Assembly: GCF_036906915.1 (NCBI RefSeq)
Contig: NZ_JBAKHX010000001.1
Location: 444,772 to 508,771, forward strand
Length of the DNA stretch: 64,000 nt
Reading direction: 5' to 3'
DNA from: Phytohabitans sp036906915
Lineage (GTDB): Bacteria; Actinomycetota; Actinomycetes; Mycobacteriales; Micromonosporaceae
Shown here: one piece after another, positions 16,707-25,520 of the stretch
Numbering within the stretch: the first letter of the stretch is position 1
How the letters are laid out: each line of letters starts with the position of its first letter
Notes under the pieces: model-generated
The model's input: only the letters and a program-made list of their open reading frames with translations
What the model was told of the DNA's origin: nothing
Databases searched by the model: none
Position numbers and translations under genes: made by a program

Positions 16707-18425
16707 ATGACGACCGCGCAGCCTGCGACGCCGAGATACACGCTCGGTGTCAACATAAACCTTCACGACTCGTCAGCCGCGCTGCTGCGCGATGGCGTAT
16801 TGATACGCCTGGTGGAGCAGGAGAAGGTCGGCCGCCGCAAACACGCCCTCGGCCAGCCGCCGGCGCTCGCCATCCAGCAGTGCCTGGCCGCCGAGTCGGT
16901 GTCGCCGGGTGACCTGGCCGCGGTGGCGATCGGCTGGGACCACCGCGGGTCACGGTTCGGCCAGAGCCGCCGGTTCACGCCCGACGGCCTGCGCCGGATG
17001 CTCTTCCCGGACCAGCCCGACCTCGCCATGCCCCCGGTCACCTGGGTGCCGCACCATCTGGCGCACGCGGCCAGCGCGTACTATCCCTGCCCCGCCGACC
17101 CCGTGGCGATCATCGTCATCGACGGCGCCGGCGAGACCCAGTGCTCCACGATTGCCCGCGGCCACGGCGGTGCCATCGAGATCCTTCGGGAGTGGCCGAT
17201 CGCCCAGTCACTGGGCTTCTTCTACGCCGCGGCGAGCAGGTGGGCCGGCCTTAGCGAGTGGGGCGCGGGCAAGCTGATGGGGCTGGCCGCCTACGGGCGC
17301 CCGCGCGGCGGGTTGCCGCTGCACCGCCGCCCCGACGGCTACGAACTGGTGGTCGCCGGCGCGCCTGGCGACGCCGACGACCCGGGCCGGCGGCGGCCGC
17401 TGCTCGGGTTCGACCCCGTGTACGAGCGGCTCCTGTACGCCACGTTCGGTTGCCACTACCCGTACGCCGAGCGCCGAGGCGAGGAGGCGATCGCGTACGC
17501 CGACTTCGCCGCCACCGTCCAGGACGCCCTGGAGGAGGCGGTGCTCGGGCTGGCCGAGCAGGCCCGCCGACTGGTCGACTCGCCGGTGCTGGTCCTGGCT
17601 GGCGGTGTGGGGATGAACTGCTCGATGGTCGGCCGGCTGGTGCGCAGCGGGCTCTACGACCGGGTCTACGTGCCGCCCGTTCCCAGTGACGTCGGCGTCT
17701 CCGTCGGCGCCGCGCTGTTCGAGGCGGAGCGCGCCGGGGTACGGCAGCAGACCCGCTTCGACCACGCGTACTGGTCGCTGGACGTCTCGGCAGACCAGGC
17801 GGCCGCCGCCGCGGCCGGCGCCGGACTGGTGTCGCGCCCGCTGCCGGAGCCGGAGCTCGCCCGGCAGGCCGCCGCGGCGCTGTCGGCGGGCCAGGTGGTG
17901 GCCTGGGCGCGTGGGAGGGGCGAGATCGGCCAGCGGGCGCTCGGCGCGCGCAGCATCCTCGCCGACCCTCGGGACCGGCGCAACCACGAGCGGCTCAACC
18001 TGATCAAGGGCCGGGAGATGTGGCGGCCGGTGGCCCCCAGCGTGCTCGCCGAACACCTCGACGAGGTTATGGCCACGCCGGTGGGGCAGCCGGCACGGTT
18101 CATGCTGGCCGCCGGCGTGTTGCGGCCGGAGCTGCGCGCCCGGATGCCCGCGGTGACCCATGTGGACGGTTCGGCCCGCCCGCAGGAGGTGGTCCGGGAC
18201 ACCAACCCGGCGTACTGGACCCTGATCGAGGAGTTCAGGCAGCGTACCGGGGTGCCGGCGGTGGTCAACACCTCGTTCAACCTCGCTGGCGAGCCGATCG
18301 TCAACACGGCAGGCGAGGCGGTCGAGACGTTCGTGCGGGCCAAGGACATCGACCTGCTGGTGCTCGCGGACCGGCTCGTCGCGCGCGGCGAGAGCGACCT
18401 TCCGGCGACGGCGGAGGCGACGTGA
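16707..18425 (+). CDS. O-carbamoyltransferase, NodU/CmcH family
   Basis: 572 aa. The N-terminal Kae1-like domain has VNINLHDSSAALL, the metal-site HHLAHAASAYY and GGVGMNCSMVGRL. The C-terminal YrdC-like domain contains EIGQRALGARSILADPRD and MWRPVAPSVL. These enzymes transfer carbamoyl from carbamoyl phosphate via carbamoyl-AMP to a hydroxyl of a sugar or aglycone. It leads an operon with FAAL and ACP (GTGA overlap with FAAL). The acceptor is unknown; a sugar hydroxyl is likely given the heptose and glycosyltransferase genes. Confidence 0.93.
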   Translation: MTTAQPATPRYTLGVNINLHDSSAALLRDGVLIRLVEQEKVGRRKHALGQPPALAIQQCLAAESVSPGDLAAVAIGWDHRGSRFGQSRRFTPDGLRRMLFPDQPDLAMPPVTWVPHHLAHAASAYYPCPADPVAIIVIDGAGETQCSTIARGHGGAIEILREWPIAQSLGFFYAAASRWAGLSEWGAGKLMGLAAYGRPRGGLPLHRRPDGYELVVAGAPGDADDPGRRRPLLGFDPVYERLLYATFGCHYPYAERRGEEAIAYADFAATVQDALEEAVLGLAEQARRLVDSPVLVLAGGVGMNCSMVGRLVRSGLYDRVYVPPVPSDVGVSVGAALFEAERAGVRQQTRFDHAYWSLDVSADQAAAAAAGAGLVSRPLPEPELARQAAAALSAGQVVAWARGRGEIGQRALGARSILADPRDRRNHERLNLIKGREMWRPVAPSVLAEHLDEVMATPVGQPARFMLAAGVLRPELRARMPAVTHVDGSARPQEVVRDTNPAYWTLIEEFRQRTGVPAVVNTSFNLAGEPIVNTAGEAVETFVRAKDIDLLVLADRLVARGESDLPATAEAT

Positions 18426-20098
18426 ACCCTTCCTTGCTTTCCTGGCTCGACGCGCCCAGCCCGCGCCGGGGCATCCGGTTCGCCGGCCTGGACGACAGCT
18501 GGGACTTCTGGAGCTACCAGCGGCTCGCGGACCTGACCGAACGCTTCGCCGACGGCCTCGCCGGCGCGGGCGTCCCGCCGGACGCCGCGGTTACCGTGAT
18601 CAGCCACGGCGGTCCCCGATTCGTGGCCGCGCTGTTCGGCACGATGCGGGCCGGCGCGACACCGTCTCCGCTCGCGCCGCCGATGCTGTTCGGCGACCCG
18701 GACGGCTACGCCGAGCACGTCCACGCCGCGCTCACCGCGGTACGCCCCGCGGCGGTGCTCGTCGACGCTCGGCTCGCCGCCACGGTGGCGCCCATCGCCG
18801 CCAGCGCCGGCGCGCCCCAGGTGATCGAGATCGAGTCGCTGCTGGCGGCGGAGGCGACCGGTGCGGCCCGTGACCGTCCGCTGGCCGAGCTCGCGCTCGT
18901 GCAGTTCACCTCGGGGTCGAGCGGGCGGAGCCGGCCCGTTCGGGTGCCGCACAGCGCGCTCGCCGCGAACGTGGCCGCGATCCGGGCGTGGCTCGGCATG
19001 CGCGGTGAGTACCCGACGGCCTCGTGGCTGCCGGTCCACCACGACATGGGGCTGACCGGCTGCCTCATCACACCGGTGGTCGACGGCAGCGACATCTGGC
19101 TGCTCTCGCCCGAGCAGTTCATCCAGCACCCGCTGCGGTTCCTGCGCTGCTTCGGCGCGCTGGGGGCGCGGCACACCGCGATGCCGACCTTCGGGCTGGC
19201 GCACATCGTCCGCCGGGTACGGCCGGAGCAGCTCGCGGGCCTGGACTTCTCCCGTTGGCGTGCGGTGATCGTCGGTGCCGAGCGGGTCGATCCGGTCATC
19301 CTGGACCGGTTCCTGAACCTGCTGGAACCGTATGGCCTGCGCCGGCGGGCGGCGCTGCCCGCGTACGGGATGGCCGAGGCCACGCTGGCGGCGACCGGTC
19401 TGCCGGTACCCGAGGAGTGGAGGGCGCTGCGCTGCGAGCCGGCGAGCCTCACGGTCGGCGCGCGGATCCGCGTCACCGGCGCCGCCGACGCCCAGCCGGT
19501 GGTGGGCTGCGGGCGCCCCCTGGACGGTGTCGAGGTGCGCGTCGAGGACCCCGACGGGCAGCCGCTGCCCGAGGACACCGTCGGGGAGATCGTCGTCCGG
19601 GGAGTCTCGGTCGCCGCCGGGTACGCCGGACCACCGGCCGCGAGCGGCTCGCTCACCACGTTCACCGGCGACCGGCTGCGCTCCGGCGACGCGGGCTTCC
19701 TCCACGGCGGCCAGCTGTTCGTGCTCGGCCGGCTCGGCGACAGCCTCAAGATACGGGCCCGCACGGTCTTCGCCGAGGACCTGGAGGCCGCGATGGCCGG
19801 GCACGGCGTGCCCAGTCACCGGTTCGCGGCGGTGCTGGGCGTCCGCGAAGGCACCAGCACCGCGGTCGCCATCGTCGAGCACCCACGGGACGGCTGGCTG
19901 GCCGCGGCCGCCAAGGTGCTGCGTCACCGCGCGCCCGGTGCGGAGGTCGTCGTGGTCGACGCGCCGCGCGGCACGATCCTGCGCACTACGAGCGGCAAAC
20001 CCAAGCGCAGGCTGCTCTGGCAGCTCTTCGTCGCCGGCCGCCTGGCCGGGAACCCCGTCTCCAGCACCGGGGCGGGCAGTCTCAGGAGGTCTGAATGA
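18422..20098 (+). CDS. fatty acyl-AMP ligase (FAAL)-type adenylating enzyme
   Basis: 558 aa from GTG 18422. Adenylation core motif FTSGSSGRSRPV, then SWLPVHHDMGLTG, which is characteristic of FAALs rather than acyl-CoA ligases, then PAYGMAEATL and GDAGFLHGGQLFVLGR. It should activate a free fatty or polyketide acid and hand it to the carrier protein encoded next (ATGA overlap) without CoA. It probably primes or couples a lipid chain in this pathway. Whether the chain comes from the local type II PKS or from fatty-acid metabolism is open. Confidence 0.9.
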   Translation: MNPSLLSWLDAPSPRRGIRFAGLDDSWDFWSYQRLADLTERFADGLAGAGVPPDAAVTVISHGGPRFVAALFGTMRAGATPSPLAPPMLFGDPDGYAEHVHAALTAVRPAAVLVDARLAATVAPIAASAGAPQVIEIESLLAAEATGAARDRPLAELALVQFTSGSSGRSRPVRVPHSALAANVAAIRAWLGMRGEYPTASWLPVHHDMGLTGCLITPVVDGSDIWLLSPEQFIQHPLRFLRCFGALGARHTAMPTFGLAHIVRRVRPEQLAGLDFSRWRAVIVGAERVDPVILDRFLNLLEPYGLRRRAALPAYGMAEATLAATGLPVPEEWRALRCEPASLTVGARIRVTGAADAQPVVGCGRPLDGVEVRVEDPDGQPLPEDTVGEIVVRGVSVAAGYAGPPAASGSLTTFTGDRLRSGDAGFLHGGQLFVLGRLGDSLKIRARTVFAEDLEAAMAGHGVPSHRFAAVLGVREGTSTAVAIVEHPRDGWLAAAAKVLRHRAPGAEVVVVDAPRGTILRTTSGKPKRRLLWQLFVAGRLAGNPVSSTGAGSLRRSE

Positions 20099-20385
20099 GC
20101 AACGCACCCGACACACTGGTCGATGGCCGGCCCGAAGACGAGATCCGGGCCGGCGTCCGGTCGATCGTCACCGAGCTGGCCCCGGAGACCGAGTCGGAGG
20201 CATCCGACGACGCTCGACTGGTCGACGACCTCGGCTACCATTCGCTGGCGCTGCTGGAGCTGGCCTTCACCCTTGAGGACCAGTTCGACCTGGACCCGAT
20301 CGAGCAGGAACGGGCGCAGGACATCAGCACGGTGCGGGACATCGCCAACCTCGTCATCGACGAGCTGCGCAAGCGGTCGCAATAG
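20095..20385 (+). CDS. acyl carrier protein partner of FAAL
   Basis: 96 aa acidic protein with the phosphopantetheine site in DDLGYHSLALLE. It overlaps the FAAL stop by 4 bases, so it is the obvious acceptor for the acyl-adenylate. It is distinct from the PKS ACP at 4827. It is last in its operon; only 18 bases separate it from the convergent methyltransferase stop, and no terminator hairpin is evident there. Confidence 0.93.
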   Translation: MSNAPDTLVDGRPEDEIRAGVRSIVTELAPETESEASDDARLVDDLGYHSLALLELAFTLEDQFDLDPIEQERAQDISTVRDIANLVIDELRKRSQ

Positions 20386-20403
20386 GACGGATGGATCCGG
20401 CGT

Positions 20404-21489
20404 CTAGGCGAGCCGGTACAGGCGGTGGAAACGCTCCTGTACCGGCACCTCCGCCACCTCCGTGAAACCGGCGGCCAGCGCGTAACGCCGCACCACCGCC
20501 GGCCGCAGCACGGTGCCCGTGCCGGCCGAGTCCGGGCCCGACAGGCAAGCCGGTAGGCAGTGCAGCACGCTCGTGGCGTACTGGAAACGTTCGACCTCGT
20601 CACCCGGCGCGGTGAACTCCTCGGCGACGCGCGCGTCCATCAGCAGCACCGCGCCGCCGGCGGTACGCATCTCGCGGCAGGCCCGCAGCACCGGCACCGG
20701 CTGCGCCATCTCGTGCAGCGCGTCGAACACGCACACCAGGTCGAACCCGGCGCCGGGCGGCGGCTCGGCACAGTCCCGTACCTCGAAGGTCACCCGGTCG
20801 GCCACGCCCGCGGCCGCGGCGTTGCGCCGGGCGTCGGCCAACGCGTCCGGCGCCAGGTCGAAGCCGCAGACGCGCGCCAGGGGGTACGCCTGCGCGATCG
20901 CGATGCCGGCCCAGCCTGCGCCGCAGGCGACATCGGCCACCCGGCTTGGACCGGCGCACAGCCGGTGGTGTAGATCCGGCATCGCCTGGCGGAGCCAGCC
21001 CGCGAGCGAGTGGCGGTACAGCGCGCGGTTGGCGCCGGAGTGGCCCCGCAGCCAGTCCTCGCCGTACACCTCGTCCGGCACCCCCGCGCCGCTGCGGTAG
21101 GCGGCCCGCAAGTCCGGCAGCGCCCGGGCCACGCCGCCCAGCGGCAGCACCGCGAGCGCCGCGAGCGACAGCGGGTGGTCCGATTCGGTCAGCACCACCC
21201 GGTGCGCCTCCGGCAGCGCGAAGCGCCGCCGCTCGGCGTCGAAAGCGCCGCCGGAGGCGATGAGGATTCCAGCGACCGCCTGCTGCTCCAGCCACTCCCG
21301 CGCGTATCGGGGGGCCAGCCCGGCCCGTTCGGCCAACTCGGCCGCGGTGGCGGGGCCCCCGGCGGCGAGCGCCTCGTAGAGGCCGAGCCGCACGCCCAGG
21401 TAGATCGTGAGCAGCTCCTGAGTCGCGAGGCAGGTACGCCACATCCGCACGGCGAAGGCGGTCGCCGCCGCCTCCCCGGGCCCGGTCAC
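20404..21489 (-). CDS. SAM-dependent methyltransferase with winged-helix N-terminus
   Basis: 361 aa from GTG 21489 (GTGA overlap with the upstream gene). The N-terminal ~90 residues form a helix-turn-helix-like dimerization domain (AELAERAGL, YAREWLEQ). The SAM site is VADVACGAGWAGIA, with FDLAPDALADA after it. It belongs to the methyltransferases that often methylate small metabolites at C, N or O. Last gene of the NRPS operon. Target unknown. Confidence 0.85.
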   Translation of the reverse strand: MTGPGEAAATAFAVRMWRTCLATQELLTIYLGVRLGLYEALAAGGPATAAELAERAGLAPRYAREWLEQQAVAGILIASGGAFDAERRRFALPEAHRVVLTESDHPLSLAALAVLPLGGVARALPDLRAAYRSGAGVPDEVYGEDWLRGHSGANRALYRHSLAGWLRQAMPDLHHRLCAGPSRVADVACGAGWAGIAIAQAYPLARVCGFDLAPDALADARRNAAAAGVADRVTFEVRDCAEPPPGAGFDLVCVFDALHEMAQPVPVLRACREMRTAGGAVLLMDARVAEEFTAPGDEVERFQYATSVLHCLPACLSGPDSAGTGTVLRPAVVRRYALAAGFTEVAEVPVQERFHRLYRLA

Positions 21490-22502
21490 CGCGGCGCCGC
21501 CTCGATCAGCGGGAACATCGCCGTCTGGACCACCCGCGTGACGGCGAAGCCGGCCTCGCCACACAGAGCGACCACCTCGTCCTCGGTACGCGCCCGGCCG
21601 CCCAGCATGGTGAGGCTGAGCAGGTCGTACGTCTTGCTGATCGCCAACTCGGGGCGCGGGTCCACGACCGGGTCGAGAACCAGCAGGCGGCTGTCGGGCC
21701 GCACCGCCTCGCGCACGCTCCGAAGTAGACGCCCGGCGTCCGCGTCGTCCCAGTCGTAGAGCACCCGTTTGAGCACGTACGCGTCGTGGCCGGCCGGCAC
21801 CCCGGCGAAGAAGTCGCCGGCGACCACCTCGCAGCGATCGGCGACGCCGGCCGCCGCCAGCACCGCCTCGGCGCCCTTCGCCACGTGTGGCAGCTCGAAC
21901 AGCACGCCGCGCAGCCGCCGGTACCGCGCGAGCAAGCCGGCCAGGAACGCGCCGTTGCTGCCGCCCACGTCCACGACGCTCGCCAGCCGCCCCCACTCGT
22001 ACGCCCGCAGCGTCGCCCGCAGCTCCAGCCGGCTGCCCGCCCCCTGGATGCCGTCGAAGCGGGCGCTGTCGTCCGGATGGGTGGCCAGGTGCTCGTAGTA
22101 CGGGACGCCGTGCACGTGAGGGAACACCGGCTCGCCGGTGCGTACGGTGTGGGCGAAGTGTGCCCACGCCTCGAAGTTCGCCGGGATCATCGGGTACGCG
22201 TCGCGCAGCGACAACGGATGGTCGCCCCGGAAAAGCTGCGCCGCCGGGGTGAGGCCGAAGACCTCCGGTTCCACCTCGACGAAGATCTCCTTGGTGGCGA
22301 GCGTACGCAGCACACGACACAGGGTCGGCGGGTGCGTGCCGGTGGCCGCGGCCAGCTGCGCCACCGGGCGTGGACCGTCCGTGAGCAGGTCCGCGACGCG
22401 CAGCTCGCAGGTCATGCGGATGGCGAACGGGACGATGTAGTCGGCCAACTCCTGGATCCGGTAAACGAGCTCCAGTGCGGTCCGCGGTCGCGGATCGGTC
22501 AT
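21486..22502 (-). CDS. O-methyltransferase (DnrK/TcmN-like family)
   Basis: 338 aa. N-terminal winged-helix segment ADLLTDGPRPVAQLA, SAM-binding SVVDVGGSNGAFLAGLL, and acceptor-site residues in VLYDWDDADA match plant-type/actinomycete O-methyltransferases. It overlaps the thioesterase as ATGA and is encoded in the NRPS operon, so it may methylate the aryl cap or a tailoring hydroxyl. A clear paralogue sits at 47108-48217. Confidence 0.88.
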   Translation of the reverse strand: MTDPRPRTALELVYRIQELADYIVPFAIRMTCELRVADLLTDGPRPVAQLAAATGTHPPTLCRVLRTLATKEIFVEVEPEVFGLTPAAQLFRGDHPLSLRDAYPMIPANFEAWAHFAHTVRTGEPVFPHVHGVPYYEHLATHPDDSARFDGIQGAGSRLELRATLRAYEWGRLASVVDVGGSNGAFLAGLLARYRRLRGVLFELPHVAKGAEAVLAAAGVADRCEVVAGDFFAGVPAGHDAYVLKRVLYDWDDADAGRLLRSVREAVRPDSRLLVLDPVVDPRPELAISKTYDLLSLTMLGGRARTEDEVVALCGEAGFAVTRVVQTAMFPLIEAAPR

Positions 22503-23263
22503 CGCGTCCCTCCCTGCCGGATACCGATGCTGTCCATCACCTCGCGCACCACGGCCGGCCGGTGTGGCACGAGGTAGAAGTGACCGCCCGGAAACAGCCG
22601 GGTGGCCACCGGGCCGGTCGTCGTCGCCGCCCAGCCGCCCAGGTCGGCCACCGGCGCTTCCGGATCGTCGTCGCCGCCCAGCACAGTGACCGGGCAGGAC
22701 AGCGGCGGGCCGGGCCGGTGGCGGTAGGTCTCGACCAGCCGGTAGTCGTTGCGCAGGACCGAGAGCACCAGGCCGCGCAGCTCCGGATGGGCCAGCGCCG
22801 GCTCGTCGGTCCCGCCGAGGCGCCGCAGCTCGTCGGCGAGGGCGCCGTCGCCCGCCCGGTGCCACGTCCGTCCACTGTGGTAGGCGGGTCCGGGCCGGCC
22901 GGAGACCATCAGCCGCGCGAGCGGTGGCCCGCCGGGCGCCGCGCAGAGCCGCCGGGCGACCTCGTACGCGATCACCGAACCCATGCTGTGCCCGAAGAGC
23001 GCGACCGCCGCGCCCGGTGTCGCGGCGAGCGCGGCGAGGATCCGGCGCGACATCTGATCCATGTCCGTCACGCACGGCTCGCCGAGCCGGTCCAGGCGGC
23101 CCGGATACTGCACCGCGACCAGCTCCACCTCCGGTGGGACCAGCTCCAGCCAGGGCCGGAAAAAGGCCGCGCTACCGCCGGCGTGCGGGAAGCAGACCAG
23201 TCGCAGCGCCGCGTCGGGGCGTGGCCGGAAGCGGATCAGCCAGCGGCCGGCGTCCTCGGTCAT
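22499..23263 (-). CDS. type II thioesterase
   Basis: 254 aa. LVCFPHAGGSAAFF near the N-terminus, the GxSxG elbow FGHSMGSVIAYE and the C-terminal GGHFYL His motif define stand-alone NRPS/PKS thioesterases. These clear stalled or mis-primed acyl groups from carrier domains. It may matter more than usual here because the TE domain of the terminal NRPS lacks the nucleophile Ser. Overlaps the imine reductase upstream. Confidence 0.93.
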   Translation of the reverse strand: MTEDAGRWLIRFRPRPDAALRLVCFPHAGGSAAFFRPWLELVPPEVELVAVQYPGRLDRLGEPCVTDMDQMSRRILAALAATPGAAVALFGHSMGSVIAYEVARRLCAAPGGPPLARLMVSGRPGPAYHSGRTWHRAGDGALADELRRLGGTDEPALAHPELRGLVLSVLRNDYRLVETYRHRPGPPLSCPVTVLGGDDDPEAPVADLGGWAATTTGPVATRLFPGGHFYLVPHRPAVVREVMDSIGIRQGGTR

Positions 23264-24420
23264 GGCACCGCCCCGGCACCCGCGCTTGCCACCGCACCGA
23301 CCTCGGCGGGCGACAGGGGTCGCGGCGGAGCCTCGCTGACCAGCTCCGGCGGCCCCAGGCGGGCGGTGACGTCCTGCCAGAGCCGGCACAGCGTCAGGTG
23401 GTACTGGCCGGCGGCGAGCGGGTCTTCACCGGCCTCGGCCGCCCGGCGTAGCTCTACCACCGCCTGCCGCACGCCCGCCGGCCACACCGACCGGAACACC
23501 TGCCGGTAGCTCGGCGCGTCGGCCGTGCCGAGGACTCCCCCGCTCGGCACGTCGAGGTGGTCGTCGCCGGCGTACGCGCGGTCGTAGTGCGGCGCCGCGG
23601 CGGCTTCGTCGCGCACGTCCCGCGGGAAGTCCGGCCGCGGCGACCACACCACGGGGCCGTGCGTGCCGACCAGGGTGAGGCTTCCGCCCTCGGTGCCGAG
23701 CGTGACGCGGTGCAGCAGATGGGCGTAGTTGTCCGGGTCCGCCGGATCGAGCTGGTTCTGCACCCGCAGCGTCAGCGGTATCCCGGCCAGCACACCGTCC
23801 AGGCTGCGGAACGGGACGCGCAGCCCGGTGAGGGCCGACACCTCCGGCGGCAGCGGCGCCGGCCCGGCCAAGCCCCACGGCCGGAGCCGGCCCAGCGCCG
23901 CGCCGAGGATGTCCAGCAGCGCGTACGCCACCTGGAACCCGCAGGCCGCGTCGACATAGAGGGCCGGCTGCCGGCGCAGCAACTCGCGGGCCGCGCCGAG
24001 GAACCGCCGCACCGGTGCGGTGTGCACGTAGAACGAGTTGAGCCGGTAGACGACCCGGTGCCGCCGGGCGGTGCGCAGGCACGCGGCCAGCTCGTCGTGG
24101 TGCAGTGGATGCTCCTGCAGGACATGCAGGCCACGGGCCAGCAGGGCCTGGGCGAGGTCGGCGCCCGGCCCGCCGAGCAGCCCGCCACGTACCACCACGC
24201 AGGCGGCGTCGACGTCCGCGGGCAGCTGCTCCACGCTGGTGAACAGCGGTACGCCGTAGTGCCGCGCGCAGGCCCGCGAGCGCTCGCTGCCGCGGGCGAG
24301 CACGCCCGCCAGCTCGTACGCCGGGTCGGGCGCGGCGAGGCCTTCCAGGTAGACCTGGCCGAACTTGGTACCGCAGACCACGACCCGCATGGGCCGCCCG
24401 TCGCTCCATCCGGTCGTCAC
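23260..24420 (-). CDS. thiazolinyl imine reductase (Irp3/PchG/YbtU family)
   Basis: 386 aa from GTG 24420 (GTGA overlap); an internal ATG at 24390 (MRVVVCGTKFG) would give a start more like known family members. The NADPH-binding start VVCGTKFGQVYLEGL and the motif LQEHPLHHDEL are hallmarks of the enzymes that reduce a carrier-bound thiazoline to thiazolidine in pyochelin and yersiniabactin assembly. Its position behind two Cy-domain NRPSs strongly supports this. It predicts that one ring of the product is a thiazolidine. Confidence 0.92.
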   Translation of the reverse strand: MTTGWSDGRPMRVVVCGTKFGQVYLEGLAAPDPAYELAGVLARGSERSRACARHYGVPLFTSVEQLPADVDAACVVVRGGLLGGPGADLAQALLARGLHVLQEHPLHHDELAACLRTARRHRVVYRLNSFYVHTAPVRRFLGAARELLRRQPALYVDAACGFQVAYALLDILGAALGRLRPWGLAGPAPLPPEVSALTGLRVPFRSLDGVLAGIPLTLRVQNQLDPADPDNYAHLLHRVTLGTEGGSLTLVGTHGPVVWSPRPDFPRDVRDEAAAAPHYDRAYAGDDHLDVPSGGVLGTADAPSYRQVFRSVWPAGVRQAVVELRRAAEAGEDPLAAGQYHLTLCRLWQDVTARLGPPELVSEAPPRPLSPAEVGAVASAGAGAVP

Positions 24421-25520
24421 AGCGCGCCGTCCTCCGCGTCCAGCGCACCGGCCGCGGGTCCTACGAGCACCGCGAACGCGGCCAGCGCTTCGCTCTTGTG
24501 CAGGCGCCGCACAGCGGCCGCCGCGTCCAGCACCTCGGCGGCGTAGTGGACGCCGGGCGGGCACTCCCCCGCCACCACCGCGGCGGCGGCCATCGCGGCG
24601 GTGACGCCGGTCAGCGTGCTCGCCTCCCCGCCGCGCACGACCAACGTCCGGGTCACCGGCGCGCCGCCCTGGGCACCGGCCAGCTCCAGCACGAAGATTT
24701 GGTAGGGGGCGCGGCCGAACACGTCCAGCTCGGCGGCGCGCACCAGCTCCGCCACGGCCCGCGCCGGGTCTGCCAGCGACCGGGCCCGCTCCAGCGCATC
24801 CAGGGTCCGCTCGCCGGCGAACACGTTGTACCACCGCGCCTCCGCGAGCCTCAGGTCGCGAGCCAGCCGCACCGTCTCCGGCGCCAGGTATGGCCGCACC
24901 GCGGCGGGCTCCGGGAAGAACGGCAGCCGCGCGCCGGCCTCGGCGGCGAGCGCCCGCGGCAGCACCGCGCCGTCGCGCCACACCCCACCGGGCTCTCCAC
25001 CGCCACCGTCCACTTCGGCCAGGTAGTCCGCCGCGCCGGCCGGTGTGAAGCGGTCCCGGCCGCCGTGATGGGCGATGAGCCGGTGCACCTGATCGAATCC
25101 TTCGCCGGCCAGGTACCGGGGCAGCAGCCCGGACAGGCCCGGCGTCATTCCGGCGGACAGCACGCAGGCGCCGGGCGCGCTGGCCGGTGCGGCGCGCAGC
25201 ATGGTGGCCAGCCGCTCGTCGCCGGCCGCGTCCACGTAGTCCGCGCCGGCCGCGGCGGCGGCGCGGGCCACCCGGTCCAGCACCACGACGGACGGGCCGG
25301 CGCAGTTGACCACCGCCTGGCACCCGGCGCAGAAGTCGGCGAGGCCGGCCGGGTCTTCGACATCCACCGGCCGGACCGCCAGCTCCGGCCCGGCCGCCGC
25401 GGCGAGCCGCTCCAGGCGTACCCGGCTCCGCCCGCCGGCCCGTACCGGGTAGCCCCAGGCGGCGAGCTGGCGCACCGCCGCCGCGCCGACCGCGCCGGTC
25501 GCGCCGACCACGCCAATCAC
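24417..25520 (-). CDS. saccharopine dehydrogenase-like NAD(P)-binding oxidoreductase
   Basis: 367 aa from GTG 25520, overlapping the NRPS stop. The N-terminal Rossmann fold GVVGATGAVGAAAV is followed by VVNCAGP and DAAGDE, typical of the saccharopine dehydrogenase/trans-acting enoyl reductase superfamily. Inserted between the NRPS and the thiazolinyl imine reductase, it probably performs a second redox step on the assembly-line intermediate or on a freed product. Exact reaction unknown. Confidence 0.8.
   Translation of the reverse strand: MIGVVGATGAVGAAAVRQLAAWGYPVRAGGRSRVRLERLAAAAGPELAVRPVDVEDPAGLADFCAGCQAVVNCAGPSVVVLDRVARAAAAAGADYVDAAGDERLATMLRAAPASAPGACVLSAGMTPGLSGLLPRYLAGEGFDQVHRLIAHHGGRDRFTPAGAADYLAEVDGGGGEPGGVWRDGAVLPRALAAEAGARLPFFPEPAAVRPYLAPETVRLARDLRLAEARWYNVFAGERTLDALERARSLADPARAVAELVRAAELDVFGRAPYQIFVLELAGAQGGAPVTRTLVVRGGEASTLTGVTAAMAAAAVVAGECPPGVHYAAEVLDAAAAVRRLHKSEALAAFAVLVGPAAGALDAEDGAL

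Noticed and set aside
17666..20116. 816-codon minus-strand frame antisense to the carbamoyltransferase and FAAL
   Set aside because: No recognisable domain, and the plus-strand genes have full catalytic motifs and correct operon overlaps.
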